Origin: Mitsuokella jalaludinii DSM 13811
Lineage (GTDB): Bacteria > Bacillota > Negativicutes > Selenomonadales > Selenomonadaceae
Direction of reading: 5' to 3'
DNA: 64,000 bases
Assembly: GCF_000702905.1 (NCBI RefSeq)
Contig: NZ_JNKR01000001.1
Coordinates: 408,170 to 472,169, forward strand
The translations under genes were made by a program, and so were the position numbers. Positions 34,245-42,442 of this stretch are shown piece by piece. The notes beneath the pieces were generated by a model. That model was not told where the DNA came from. It ran no database searches and was given only the letters and a program-made list of their open reading frames with translations. The stretch's first letter is position 1. The number at the start of each line of letters is the position of its first letter.

Positions 34245-34889
34245 TCAGCCGATGCGGGCCGTGTGGATGATCTCGTAACCCTTTGCCTTGATCTTCTCGG
34301 AGATCTCATCGACGTTCGGGATGTTGCCACGCACGACGATCTCGTACTTGCCGTAAGGCTGACGGCAGGTCACGAGGCTGTCGATGGACAGACCGCACTC
34401 CGTGAAGATGCCGGCGATATCGTAGACGACGCCGACCTTGTTGTCGACGAGCAGTGTCAGGCGCGTCTTACCCTCCTGCAGGCCCATGACATCGACGAAC
34501 GTCTTGAAGATATCCGTCTCCGTGATGACGCCGACGACGGCGCCGACGCTCGAGACGACCGGCAAGCCGCCGATCTTGTTGTTGTACATGATGAGCGCCG
34601 CTTCCTCGATCGTCGCATCCTCATTGACGGAGATGACCTCCTTGCTCATGATGTCCCTGATCTTGAGCTTGGCGAGCAATGAGCGCGCCTCGTAGCGCGA
34701 GAGCGTCGTCGCGGGCGACGGTGCCACGCGCATGATGTCCTTGTCGGACAGGAACCCGACGAGCTTGCCGTTCTCGACGACCGGCAAGCGGCGAAAATGG
34801 CCCTTCTTCATGGCGGAGGCCGCCTCATCGACCGGTGTGTCCGGCGTGACGGTCACTGGGTTCTTGGCCATGCGATTTGCTACAAACAT
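34245..34889 (-). CDS. CBS-ACT domain protein (AcuB-like)
   Basis: A 214-residue cytoplasmic protein with two CBS repeats (residues about 5-55 and 78-130, phrases HFRRLPVVENGKLVGFLSDKD and IGGLPVVSSVGAVVGVITETD). A C-terminal ACT domain (TRLTLLVDNKVGVVYDIAGIF) follows. CBS pairs bind adenine nucleotides; ACT domains bind amino acids. It lies downstream of livF on the same strand, so it may sense branched-chain amino acids taken up by the Liv system. That link is inference. Confidence 0.88.
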   Translation of the reverse strand: MFVANRMAKNPVTVTPDTPVDEAASAMKKGHFRRLPVVENGKLVGFLSDKDIMRVAPSPATTLSRYEARSLLAKLKIRDIMSKEVISVNEDATIEEAALIMYNNKIGGLPVVSSVGAVVGVITETDIFKTFVDVMGLQEGKTRLTLLVDNKVGVVYDIAGIFTECGLSIDSLVTCRQPYGKYEIVVRGNIPNVDEISEKIKAKGYEIIHTARIG

Positions 34890-34988
34890 TCAGAATCCCC
34901 CTCTGCAATTTTCTTGATAAGGATACATTCGCCGCAGAGCTTTGAGTTCCTGCTATGCAGCGAAGGCAAATACAAGGGATAAAGCGTC

Positions 34989-35705
34989 TCAGCCGCCAAG
35001 GTATGCCTTGCGGACATCCTCGCTGGCCGCGAGATCCTGTGCCTTGCCGGAGAGCGTGATGCGCCCCGTCTCGAGGACATAGGCGCGATTTGCGATGGAG
35101 AGCGCCATGTTGGCGTTCTGCTCGACGAGCAAGACCGTCGTGCCGCTCTTGTTGATGTCGACGATGATGTTGAAGATCTCCTTGATGAGCAGCGGCGCGA
35201 GGCCCATCGAGGGCTCGTCGAGCAGCAGGAGCTTCGGACGACTCATGAGGGCACGGCCCATGGCGAGCATCTGCTGTTCGCCGCCAGAGAGCGTGCCGGC
35301 CGACTGGTTCTTGCGCTCCTCGAGGCGCGGGAAGAGCTCAAAGACGTGTTTGAGGTCCTGCTGGATGCCAGCCTTGTCCTTGCGCACGAAGGCGCCGAGG
35401 TCGAGGTTCTCCATGACCGTCATCTCCGCGAAGACGCGGCGGCCTTCCGGCACCTGCGAGATGCCCTTCTTGACGATCTCATGGGCGCGGACACCGGCGA
35501 TGCTCTGCCCCAGGAAGGTGATGCTGCCCGTCTTTGGCTTCAGGAGGCCTGAGATCGTGCGCAGCGTCGTCGACTTGCCGGCACCGTTGGCACCGATGAG
35601 CGTGACGATCTCGCCTTCATTGACTTCGAGGCTGATGCCCTTGAGCGCATGGATGGCGCCGTAGTAGACGTCTATATTATCGATTTTCAGCATGGGTTCT
35701 GCCAT
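34989..35705 (-). CDS. livF: Branched-chain amino acid ABC transporter ATPase LivF
   Basis: A 238-residue ABC ATPase with Walker A GANGAGKST, signature LSGGEQQMLAMGRALM, and Walker B LLLLDEPSMGLAP, the last phrase being typical of LivF. It energises import with LivG. ATG at 35705 has AGCAGG seven bases upstream; the ATG six bases earlier is too close to it. Last gene of the liv cluster. Confidence 0.95.
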   Translation of the reverse strand: MAEPMLKIDNIDVYYGAIHALKGISLEVNEGEIVTLIGANGAGKSTTLRTISGLLKPKTGSITFLGQSIAGVRAHEIVKKGISQVPEGRRVFAEMTVMENLDLGAFVRKDKAGIQQDLKHVFELFPRLEERKNQSAGTLSGGEQQMLAMGRALMSRPKLLLLDEPSMGLAPLLIKEIFNIIVDINKSGTTVLLVEQNANMALSIANRAYVLETGRITLSGKAQDLAASEDVRKAYLGG

Positions 35706-35738
35706 ATACATACCTGCTTTCCATACATCTGATTCTGA

Positions 35739-36503
35739 TCATTCGCCGCCGAGATATGCCCGGATGACCTCCGGGTTCTTCTTGATCTCGTCCGGCGTTC
35801 CTTGCGCGATGATCTCACCGTATTCCAGCACGTAGATGCGCTCGCAGATGCCCATGACGAGGCTCATGTCGTGCTCGATCAGGAGGATTGTCAGGCCGAA
35901 CTCCTGCCGGATCCAGCGGATCATGTCCATGAGCTCCTTCGTCTCCTGCGGGTTCATGCCGGCAGCCGGCTCGTCGAGCAGCAGGAGCTTCGGCTTCGCC
36001 GCGAGGGCTCGCGCGATCTCCAGACGGCGCTGTGCGCCGTACGGCAGGTTCTTGGCCACCTCATCCGCCTTGTCATCGAGGTGGAAGATCTTCAAGAGAC
36101 TGTGCGCCTCTTTCTCGATGGCCTCCTCTTCCTTGAAGTAACGGCCGATGCGGAAGACGGACTCCAAGATGCCGTACTTGACATGGTAGTGGAAGGCGAT
36201 CTTGACGTTCTCGAGGACCGTGAGCTCTGAGAACAGGCGGATGTTCTGGAACGTGCGCGCGATGCCGCGCTGCGTGACCTGGTACGGCTTGAGGCCGACG
36301 ATGCTCTCGCCCTCAAACGTGATCGTGCCCGTCGTCGGCTGATAGACGCCCGTCAGCATGTTGAAGGCCGTCGTCTTGCCGGCACCGTTCGGGCCGATGA
36401 GACCGACGAGTTCCCCGCGGTCCAGATGGATGTTAAAATCCGTGACGGCCTTGAGGCCGCCGAATACCTCCGAGACATTCTCGGTGCGTAAAAGCTCACT
36501 CAT
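35739..36503 (-). CDS. livG: Branched-chain amino acid ABC transporter ATPase LivG
   Basis: A 254-residue ABC ATPase with Walker A GPNGAGKTT and the LivG phrase RGIARTFQNIRLF. An altered signature region (LPYGAQRRLEIARAL) and LLLDEPAAGMNP are also usual in LivG. It overlaps livM by 8 bases, indicating coupled translation. Confidence 0.95.
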   Translation of the reverse strand: MSELLRTENVSEVFGGLKAVTDFNIHLDRGELVGLIGPNGAGKTTAFNMLTGVYQPTTGTITFEGESIVGLKPYQVTQRGIARTFQNIRLFSELTVLENVKIAFHYHVKYGILESVFRIGRYFKEEEAIEKEAHSLLKIFHLDDKADEVAKNLPYGAQRRLEIARALAAKPKLLLLDEPAAGMNPQETKELMDMIRWIRQEFGLTILLIEHDMSLVMGICERIYVLEYGEIIAQGTPDEIKKNPEVIRAYLGGE

Positions 36504-37452
36504 GAGGCGTCTCCCCTTTCTTGAAAATGCGGCGGAAAATGCCCATATTCGTGATCTCCATGTAGCCGAAGAGGCCCTGCGGACGGTAGAACATCAAGAG
36601 GATCAGCGCGATGGCGTAGATGATCATGCGGAACTCCGGCCAGCTTGCGAGCGCGGCCGAGATGAAGGTGACGACGAAGGCGCCGGCAATCGAGCCCGTG
36701 ATCGAGCCGAGGCCGCCCATGACGACCATGATCAGGTAGTTGAACGTCTGCATGAAGGTGAAGGACGCCGGGCTGATGAGGTAGAAGCAGTGCGCGAAGA
36801 GGCCGCCTGCCACACCGGCAAACGCTGCGCCAATCGTGAAGGCCATGACTTTGTACTTCGTCGTGTTGACGCCCATGGACTCCGCCGCGATCTCATTCTC
36901 GCGGATGGCCAGGCAGGCGCGGCCATGATTCGAATTGACAAAGTTCTTGATGAAGAACAGCGTGAACAGCATGATGAAGAAGACCCAGGCAAATGTCGTG
37001 TGATGCGGGATGCCCTTGAAGCCAGCTGCACCGCCGACGTACTGGATGTTCATGATGACGATGCGGATGATCTCGCCGAGGCCCAGCGTCGCGATGGCGA
37101 GGTAGTCGCCGCGCAGGCGCAGCGTCGGGATGCCGACGAGGAAGCCCAAAAAACCGGCCGCGATGCCGCCCGCAATCAGCGCGACGGCGAACGGCATGTG
37201 GAAGTTGGCCGTCAGCACGACGCCGACATAGGCGCCGACTGCCATGAACCCGGCATGGCCGAGCGAGAACTGGCCCGTGTAGCCATTGATGAGGTTGAGG
37301 CTCGCGGCCAGGATGATGTTGATGCCGATGATTAGGAGGTTGAGCTGCCAGAAGGAACTCAGGACGCGCTCCGTGATCAGGACCTGCAGGACTGCAAACA
37401 GGACAACCGAGAAGGCGAGCATGATGCAGTCATTCTTGCGTAAGTATTTCAT
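36496..37452 (-). CDS. livM: Branched-chain amino acid ABC transporter permease LivM
   Basis: A 318-residue integral membrane permease with about ten helices and LivM features NLINGYTGQFSLGHAGFMAVGAY and RGDYLAIATLGLGEIIRI. It forms the translocation pathway with LivH. It starts 12 bases after the livH stop. Confidence 0.95.
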   Translation of the reverse strand: MKYLRKNDCIMLAFSVVLFAVLQVLITERVLSSFWQLNLLIIGINIILAASLNLINGYTGQFSLGHAGFMAVGAYVGVVLTANFHMPFAVALIAGGIAAGFLGFLVGIPTLRLRGDYLAIATLGLGEIIRIVIMNIQYVGGAAGFKGIPHHTTFAWVFFIMLFTLFFIKNFVNSNHGRACLAIRENEIAAESMGVNTTKYKVMAFTIGAAFAGVAGGLFAHCFYLISPASFTFMQTFNYLIMVVMGGLGSITGSIAGAFVVTFISAALASWPEFRMIIYAIALILLMFYRPQGLFGYMEITNMGIFRRIFKKGETPHE

Positions 37453-37464
37453 ATGCTCCCCTCC

Positions 37465-38352
37465 TTAGACCTTTTCCTTCGTGTTCTTGCCAAAGATACC
37501 GGCCGGCCGCACGAGCAACACGAGGATCAAGATGGCAAAGGCAGCCGCATCGCGGAACGTCGACGAGATGAAGCCCGAGACGAGCGCCTCGACGACGCCG
37601 AGGATCAGGCCGCCGACCACAGCGCCCGGCAGGATGCCGATGCCGCCGAGGACGGCTGCGACGAAGGCCTTGAGGCCCGGCATGATGCCCATGAGCGGAT
37701 CGATCGAGTTGTAGTAGATGCCGACGAGCACACCGGCGACAGCGGCGAGTGCCGAGCCGATGCCGAACGTGATCGAGATGATGCGGTCCGAATTGATGCC
37801 CATGAGTTCCGCCGTCTCCGTGTCAAAGGAGGCAGCGCGCATCGCCTTGCCCGTCTTCGTCTTCTGGACGATATACGTCAGGATGACCATGAGCACGGCC
37901 GTGATGCCGAGGATCAGCATCTGCTGGCCGTTGATGACGATGCCGCCGACCGTGACGGCCACGTCACCGAACATCGCCGGGAACGTGCGCGGCGTCGGCG
38001 AGACGAAGTACATCGTCGTGTACTCGAGGAAGAACGAGACGCCGATGGCCGTGATGAGCACCGAGATGCGCGGCGCATGGCGCAGCGGCTTGTAGGCGAG
38101 ACGCTCGACGAGCATGCCCAAGAATCCTGTGACGACGAGCGAGATGAGCAGTGCCGGCACGACAGACAGGTGTGCCTGCGTGATGGCGAAGAAACCGATG
38201 TATGCGCCCACCATGTAGATATCGCCATGGGCGAAGTTGATGAGCTTGATGATGCCGTAGATCATCGTATAGCCTAGCGCGATCAGTGCGTAGATACTGC
38301 CGAGCGAGATGCCATTGATGAGCTGCTGCAAGACTTGATGCCAGACTTCCAT
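37465..38352 (-). CDS. livH: Branched-chain amino acid ABC transporter permease LivH
   Basis: A 295-residue membrane permease with LivH features GSIYALIALGYTMIYGI and INFAHGDIYMVGAYIGFF. ATG at 38352 follows AAGGAGCT. It partners LivM. A hairpin between livJ and livH probably lowers its expression relative to the binding protein. Confidence 0.95.
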   Translation of the reverse strand: MEVWHQVLQQLINGISLGSIYALIALGYTMIYGIIKLINFAHGDIYMVGAYIGFFAITQAHLSVVPALLISLVVTGFLGMLVERLAYKPLRHAPRISVLITAIGVSFFLEYTTMYFVSPTPRTFPAMFGDVAVTVGGIVINGQQMLILGITAVLMVILTYIVQKTKTGKAMRAASFDTETAELMGINSDRIISITFGIGSALAAVAGVLVGIYYNSIDPLMGIMPGLKAFVAAVLGGIGILPGAVVGGLILGVVEALVSGFISSTFRDAAAFAILILVLLVRPAGIFGKNTKEKV

Positions 38353-38377
38353 AGAGAGCTCCTTCCATATAGTAAGA

Positions 38378-38395
38378 GGCCGCATCCCTGCGGCC
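38378..38395 (-). terminator. Intra-operon hairpin between livJ and livH
   Basis: GGCCGC and GCGGCC form a GC-rich hairpin followed on the minus strand by TCTTACT. It is weak as a terminator, consistent with partial attenuation after the binding-protein gene. Confidence 0.55.
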
Positions 38396-38425
38396 CCTTC
38401 TCTTCTAGCCTATTGTGTACGCTTC

Positions 38426-39595
38426 TTACTCTTCCGGCATGATCTTCGCGACCATCACGCGATCGCCATCCTTGTTCTGCAGGATGACGGCCTGCTTGAT
38501 CGGATTGTGGTTCTTGTCCATCGTGATCGTGCCAGTACCGACCTTGAGATCCTTCGTCTCTTCGAGAGCCTTCTGGATCTTCTCCGGGTCTGCGCTGCCT
38601 GCGCGCTTGATGGCATCAGCAAGCATCTTGCCGGCATCATAGCCGAGAGCTGCGAAGACGTTCGGCATATGGCCGTACTTCTTCTGGAATGCTTCGACGA
38701 ACGGCTTTACCGATTCGTCCTTGTCGGAGTAATGCGTGCTGAAGTACGTGTTGTTGAGCGCTTCTGCACCGGCGATATCCGTGACCTTCGAATCATCCCA
38801 GCCGTCCGTGCCGAGGATCGGGGCCGTGATGCCGAGCTCGCGGGCCTGCTTGACGATCTTGCCGACTTCTTCATAGTAAGCCGGGACGAAGATGACATCG
38901 GCATTAGCCGTCTTGAGCTTCGTCAGCGTTGCCTTGAAGTCCTGGTCCTTGGCGAGGAAGGCTTCTTCCATGAGGACCTTGCCGCCGGCTGCCTCGAACT
39001 TCTCCTTGAAGACCTTGCCGAGGCTCTTCGAGTAATCCGTGCTGTTGTCGACGTAGATGACAGCCGTCTTAGCCTTGAGGTTCTCGGAAGCAAACTTCGC
39101 CATGACCGTGCCCTGCTGCGGATCGATGAAGCAGCTGCGGAAGACGAACGGCTTGACCTTGCCGTTCTCTACCGTGACGTCCGGGCTCGTGGCATCCGGT
39201 GCGATGATGGGGACCTTGTTGTCCGTAGCGACCTGCGACTCAGCAATGACGTTCGCCGTGACAGCCGGGCCGACGAGGACGGATACCTTATCATCCGAGA
39301 TCAGCTTCGTTGCCGCATTGACGGCCTCTGATGCCTCGGATTTATTGTCGGCCGTGACCAGCGTGATTTTCTTGCCATCGACGCCGCCCGCATCGTTGAT
39401 CTCATCGATTGCGAGCTTGAGGCCGTCGAGCGTTGCTGCACCGTAGTTGGCAACATTGCCCGTCATCTCGAAGTTCGCACCGACCTTGATCTCGTTGCTG
39501 TCAGCCTGGCTGCCGCAGCCTGCGAGTACGCCGCCCATGAGCATCGTGCCCATGAGGACGCTGGCGAGTTTCAGACCTTTCTTGCCGAAATTCAT
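38426..39595 (-). CDS. livJ: Branched-chain amino acid binding lipoprotein LivJ/LivK
   Basis: A 389-residue type I periplasmic binding protein with a lipobox (GGVLAGC near residue 26) and Leu/Ile/Val-binding features (GANFEMTGNVANYGAATLDG and VGPAVTANVIAES). It delivers leucine, isoleucine or valine to LivHM. ATG at 39595 follows GGGAGG. It is first of livJHMGF with a near-consensus promoter. Confidence 0.94.
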   Translation of the reverse strand: MNFGKKGLKLASVLMGTMLMGGVLAGCGSQADSNEIKVGANFEMTGNVANYGAATLDGLKLAIDEINDAGGVDGKKITLVTADNKSEASEAVNAATKLISDDKVSVLVGPAVTANVIAESQVATDNKVPIIAPDATSPDVTVENGKVKPFVFRSCFIDPQQGTVMAKFASENLKAKTAVIYVDNSTDYSKSLGKVFKEKFEAAGGKVLMEEAFLAKDQDFKATLTKLKTANADVIFVPAYYEEVGKIVKQARELGITAPILGTDGWDDSKVTDIAGAEALNNTYFSTHYSDKDESVKPFVEAFQKKYGHMPNVFAALGYDAGKMLADAIKRAGSADPEKIQKALEETKDLKVGTGTITMDKNHNPIKQAVILQNKDGDRVMVAKIMPEE

Positions 39596-39645
39596 ATGAA
39601 TTCCTCCCTTTTCTCTCCCTAGCAATGTTTGATTGCGATGAACTT

Positions 39646-39674
39646 ATTATAGTTTACACAGTTACAATAGTCAA
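39646..39674 (-). promoter_or_regulatory. livJ promoter
   Basis: Minus strand TTGACT (39674-39669) and TATAAT (39651-39646) are 17 bases apart, 50 bases before livJ. From here to the terminator at 39855 nothing else was recognised. Confidence 0.8.
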
Positions 39675-39824
39675 CACTTTTGTGCAAAGAAAAGGAACAA
39701 AAACTTGAATTTTGTTTTTCTAAAGGGGACTTTTCTTCCATTCACTCAGGTTTTGTACCATTGAGATGGAATTTCCGGCCAAAACGTTCACACAAGAAAG
39801 GTATTGTTTACAGTCTCTGTGTAT

Positions 39825-39855
39825 ACAAAAAGAGCGCAGCCAAAGCTGCGCTCTT
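39825..39855 (-). terminator. Terminator of the 3D-domain gene
   Basis: AAGAGCGCAGC (39830-39840) pairs with GCTGCGCTCTT (39845-39855), then TTTTT on the minus strand. Confidence 0.88.
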
Positions 39856-39863
39856 CCCGAGTC

Positions 39864-40463
39864 TTAATCGCGTATGTAAATCTCGATGTCCTGGCGGCCG
39901 AAGGCCAGCGCCTCGGCTCTTGAGTCGAAGGCCACATCGATGCGGTGGCCGCGGATGGCGCCGCCAACGTCTTCGGCCACGGCCTCGCCGTAGCCCGGGA
40001 TGTAGACGTGCGTACCGAGCGGGATAATGCTCGGGTCGACGGCGATGATGCCGTGGCGCACATGGGTGCCGAGCGCCGTGTAGGCGGAGTTGCCCGGGTC
40101 ATCGGCACTGTAGGCCGTCGCATTGACGTACATGACCGTGCCGTCGCTCTCATCCGATGACGGCTGGTATTCCTGGCCGCCAGAGAGCACGGAGTACGTG
40201 CCATTGCCGCAGACGCCGTCATCATCGAGCCCATTCGCCTTCTGGAAAGACTTGATGGCCGCGACAGTCTGATTGCCACAGATGCCGTCCGCCGCGCCGG
40301 TCAGCCAGCCCTGCTCGATGAGCAGCGTCTGCACCTGCCGCACGGCAGGGCCACGGGAGCCCTGCCGGACGAGGATATTTGAAGCCATTGCCTCCGTTGT
40401 GCCGAAGAGCAGGAGAAAGGAGGCCAGAAGAAATACTACAACGCATTGATTTCGCAAACGCAC
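39864..40463 (-). CDS. Secreted peptidoglycan-binding 3D-domain protein
   Basis: A 199-residue exported protein with a signal peptide (residues 1-27), a PG_binding_1 domain (residues 30-88, GPAVRQVQTLLIEQGWL and IKSFQKANGL), and a C-terminal 3D domain. That domain has YSADDPGN, HGIIAVDPSIIPLGTHVYIP and RIDVAFDS, including the three conserved aspartates. Such proteins are lytic-transglycosylase-like cell-wall enzymes (YocH/YuiC type). Its place next to ftsW fits cell-wall remodelling. Start is GTG. Confidence 0.9.
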   Translation of the reverse strand: MRLRNQCVVVFLLASFLLLFGTTEAMASNILVRQGSRGPAVRQVQTLLIEQGWLTGAADGICGNQTVAAIKSFQKANGLDDDGVCGNGTYSVLSGGQEYQPSSDESDGTVMYVNATAYSADDPGNSAYTALGTHVRHGIIAVDPSIIPLGTHVYIPGYGEAVAEDVGGAIRGHRIDVAFDSRAEALAFGRQDIEIYIRD

Positions 40464-40548
40464 GCACCTCTCTCAAAAGCATCTGTCAAGCTGGATAATC
40501 TATACCGCTTATTGTACCACATCGCGCAAGACCCGGTCAAAACAAGAC

Positions 40549-41745
40549 TCACTTGACCAGGCGCAGAGGCGGCGTCCCCTGCGCTCCCCCGCGGCCTTCC
40601 CGGATGACGTCCTTGCGGGCGTCCTGCCGCTCATCGTGCTGCAGCTGGAAGCCGTGGCGACAGATGTTCAGCAAGATGCCCATGGACGCCATCGTGACGA
40701 GCAGCGAAGAGCCGCCGTAACTGATGAAGGGCAGCGGTACGCCGACGACTGGGAAGGTTCCGCTGACCATGAAGAGGTTGCCGAGGGCCTGGCCGACGAC
40801 GAGCAGCATGATGCCAATCGTCAGGACCTGACCGTAGATGTCGCGCGCCCGCGCCGAGATGTAGTAGCAGCAGATTGCCAGCATGAAGAACAGGGCGATG
40901 ACGAGCAGGACGCCGAGGTAGCCGTGCTCCTGCGCGAAGATCGCGAAGGCGAAGTCGGTGTGGGCCTCCGGCAGGTACTCATACTTGCTGACGCCCTCGC
41001 CGAGGCCCATGCCCCAGAGGCCGCCCGAGCCGATCGTCGACATCGACTGCACGGCCTGGTAGCCGACGCCCTGCGCGTCACTCCACGGGTCGTACGTCGT
41101 CTTCACGCGCAGCAGGCGGTACGGCTGCCAGACGATCAGGCCGACGATGCCCGCTATCCCCGTGAAGAACAGCACCTTCACCTGTTTCCAGGGGATGCCG
41201 ACGAGGAAGGCCATGAGGAACGGCACACCGAAGACGATGCAGGCCGTCCCCATGTCCGGCTCAAGTTCGACGAGCGCCGCCATGAAGAAGATGACCCAGT
41301 ACGGCGGCGCCTTGAGCAGGTCGATCTTCTTCTCGCGCTTCATCATCATCGTCAGGAAGCGCGAGGCGATCAGGATGCCCGTGAGCTTGGCAAACTCTGC
41401 CGGCTGCACGCTGAAGCCAGCGAACGAGAGCCAGCGCCGCGCGCCGTTGACGACCGTGCCCATGACCAGCACGAGGATCAGAGCGAGGACCGTGGCAATG
41501 AGAAGCCACTTCGTGATGCTCTGCCAGCGGTGGTAGTTGATGCGGCTGCAGGCGAAGCAGACGAAGATGCCCAGGACGAGCCAGACGGCATGGCGGATGA
41601 GAAAGTAATACGGATTGTTGTAACTCGTCGTCGCGAGGACGAAGCTCGAGCTGAATACGTTGATGGTCCCCAGCAGGAGCAGGACAGCCATGATGACGAT
41701 GACTGGTTCTGATTCGTTGCGCCACGGCGTCTTCCGGATCAGCAT
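40549..41745 (-). CDS. ftsW: FtsW/RodA/SpoVE (SEDS) glycosyltransferase
   Basis: A 398-residue SEDS protein with ten helices. Family motifs are GARRWLSFAGFSVQPAEFAKL near residues 100-120, EPDMGTA, and SYGGSSLLVTMASMGILLN near the end. The AHTDFAFAIFAQEHG loop is also conserved. It polymerises lipid II glycan strands with a cognate class b PBP, which is not in the window, so FtsW against RodA or SpoVE cannot be settled. It is 20 bases downstream of trmB. Confidence 0.92.
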   Translation of the reverse strand: MLIRKTPWRNESEPVIVIMAVLLLLGTINVFSSSFVLATTSYNNPYYFLIRHAVWLVLGIFVCFACSRINYHRWQSITKWLLIATVLALILVLVMGTVVNGARRWLSFAGFSVQPAEFAKLTGILIASRFLTMMMKREKKIDLLKAPPYWVIFFMAALVELEPDMGTACIVFGVPFLMAFLVGIPWKQVKVLFFTGIAGIVGLIVWQPYRLLRVKTTYDPWSDAQGVGYQAVQSMSTIGSGGLWGMGLGEGVSKYEYLPEAHTDFAFAIFAQEHGYLGVLLVIALFFMLAICCYYISARARDIYGQVLTIGIMLLVVGQALGNLFMVSGTFPVVGVPLPFISYGGSSLLVTMASMGILLNICRHGFQLQHDERQDARKDVIREGRGGAQGTPPLRLVK

Positions 41746-41765
41746 CGAAATGCCCCCTTCATCCC

Positions 41766-42416
41766 TTACTCGAAAATGACTTCACAGCGGTTGATCTTCT
41801 CGCCGAAGCCGCTGAACTTGCGCTCATACTCCGTCATGATGTTGTCCGGGCGGTTCTCGGCGTGCAGGTCGTACGAGACATCCTCGACCTTGAGGCCCGC
41901 CTCCGCAAACTGCTCGAGCGAGAAATCGAAGAGCGGGCGATTGTCCGTCTTGAAGTGGAGCTCGCCCGGCTTCTTCAAGAGGCGGCGGTACTTCTCGAGG
42001 AAGCCGACGTGAGTGAGGCGGCGCTTCGCATGGCGCTTCTTCGGCCACGGGTCGCAGAAGTTGATGTAGAAGCGGTCGACTTCGCCCTCGCCGAAGATGT
42101 CCTCGATGTGGTTGATGTCAAAGACAAGCAGGCGCACATTCTTGAGCTCTTTCTCCGCGATCTTCTTGGCCGCCGAATAGAGCACATCCTGCTGCATCTC
42201 GATGCCGATGTAGTTGATGTCCGGGTGGAGCTCAGCCAGCTGGCTGATGAAGTCGCCCTTGCCCGTGCCGAGCTCGACATGAAGAGGCGCCTGGCGGCCA
42301 AAGATTTCCGCCCACTTGCCCTTCTTCTCCTCGCCGATCTCCTGGTCACGGCTCACGACAAAATCATCGAATTCGTGGATGGCTTCATCCACCCACGGCT
42401 TTCTTCTTAAACGCAC
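41766..42416 (-). CDS. trmB: tRNA (guanine-N7-)-methyltransferase
   Basis: A 216-residue SAM-dependent enzyme making m7G46 in tRNA. Motifs are the SAM-binding VELGTGKGDFISQLA near residue 51, YIGIEMQQDVLYSAA, and FCDPWPKKRHAKRRL near residue 126. Length and motif order are standard for TrmB. It sits between the degenerate NtrC-type regulator and ftsW on the same strand. Confidence 0.95.
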   Translation of the reverse strand: MRLRRKPWVDEAIHEFDDFVVSRDQEIGEEKKGKWAEIFGRQAPLHVELGTGKGDFISQLAELHPDINYIGIEMQQDVLYSAAKKIAEKELKNVRLLVFDINHIEDIFGEGEVDRFYINFCDPWPKKRHAKRRLTHVGFLEKYRRLLKKPGELHFKTDNRPLFDFSLEQFAEAGLKVEDVSYDLHAENRPDNIMTEYERKFSGFGEKINRCEVIFE

Positions 42417-42442
42417 GATATATCTCCTTTGTCCTATTTATC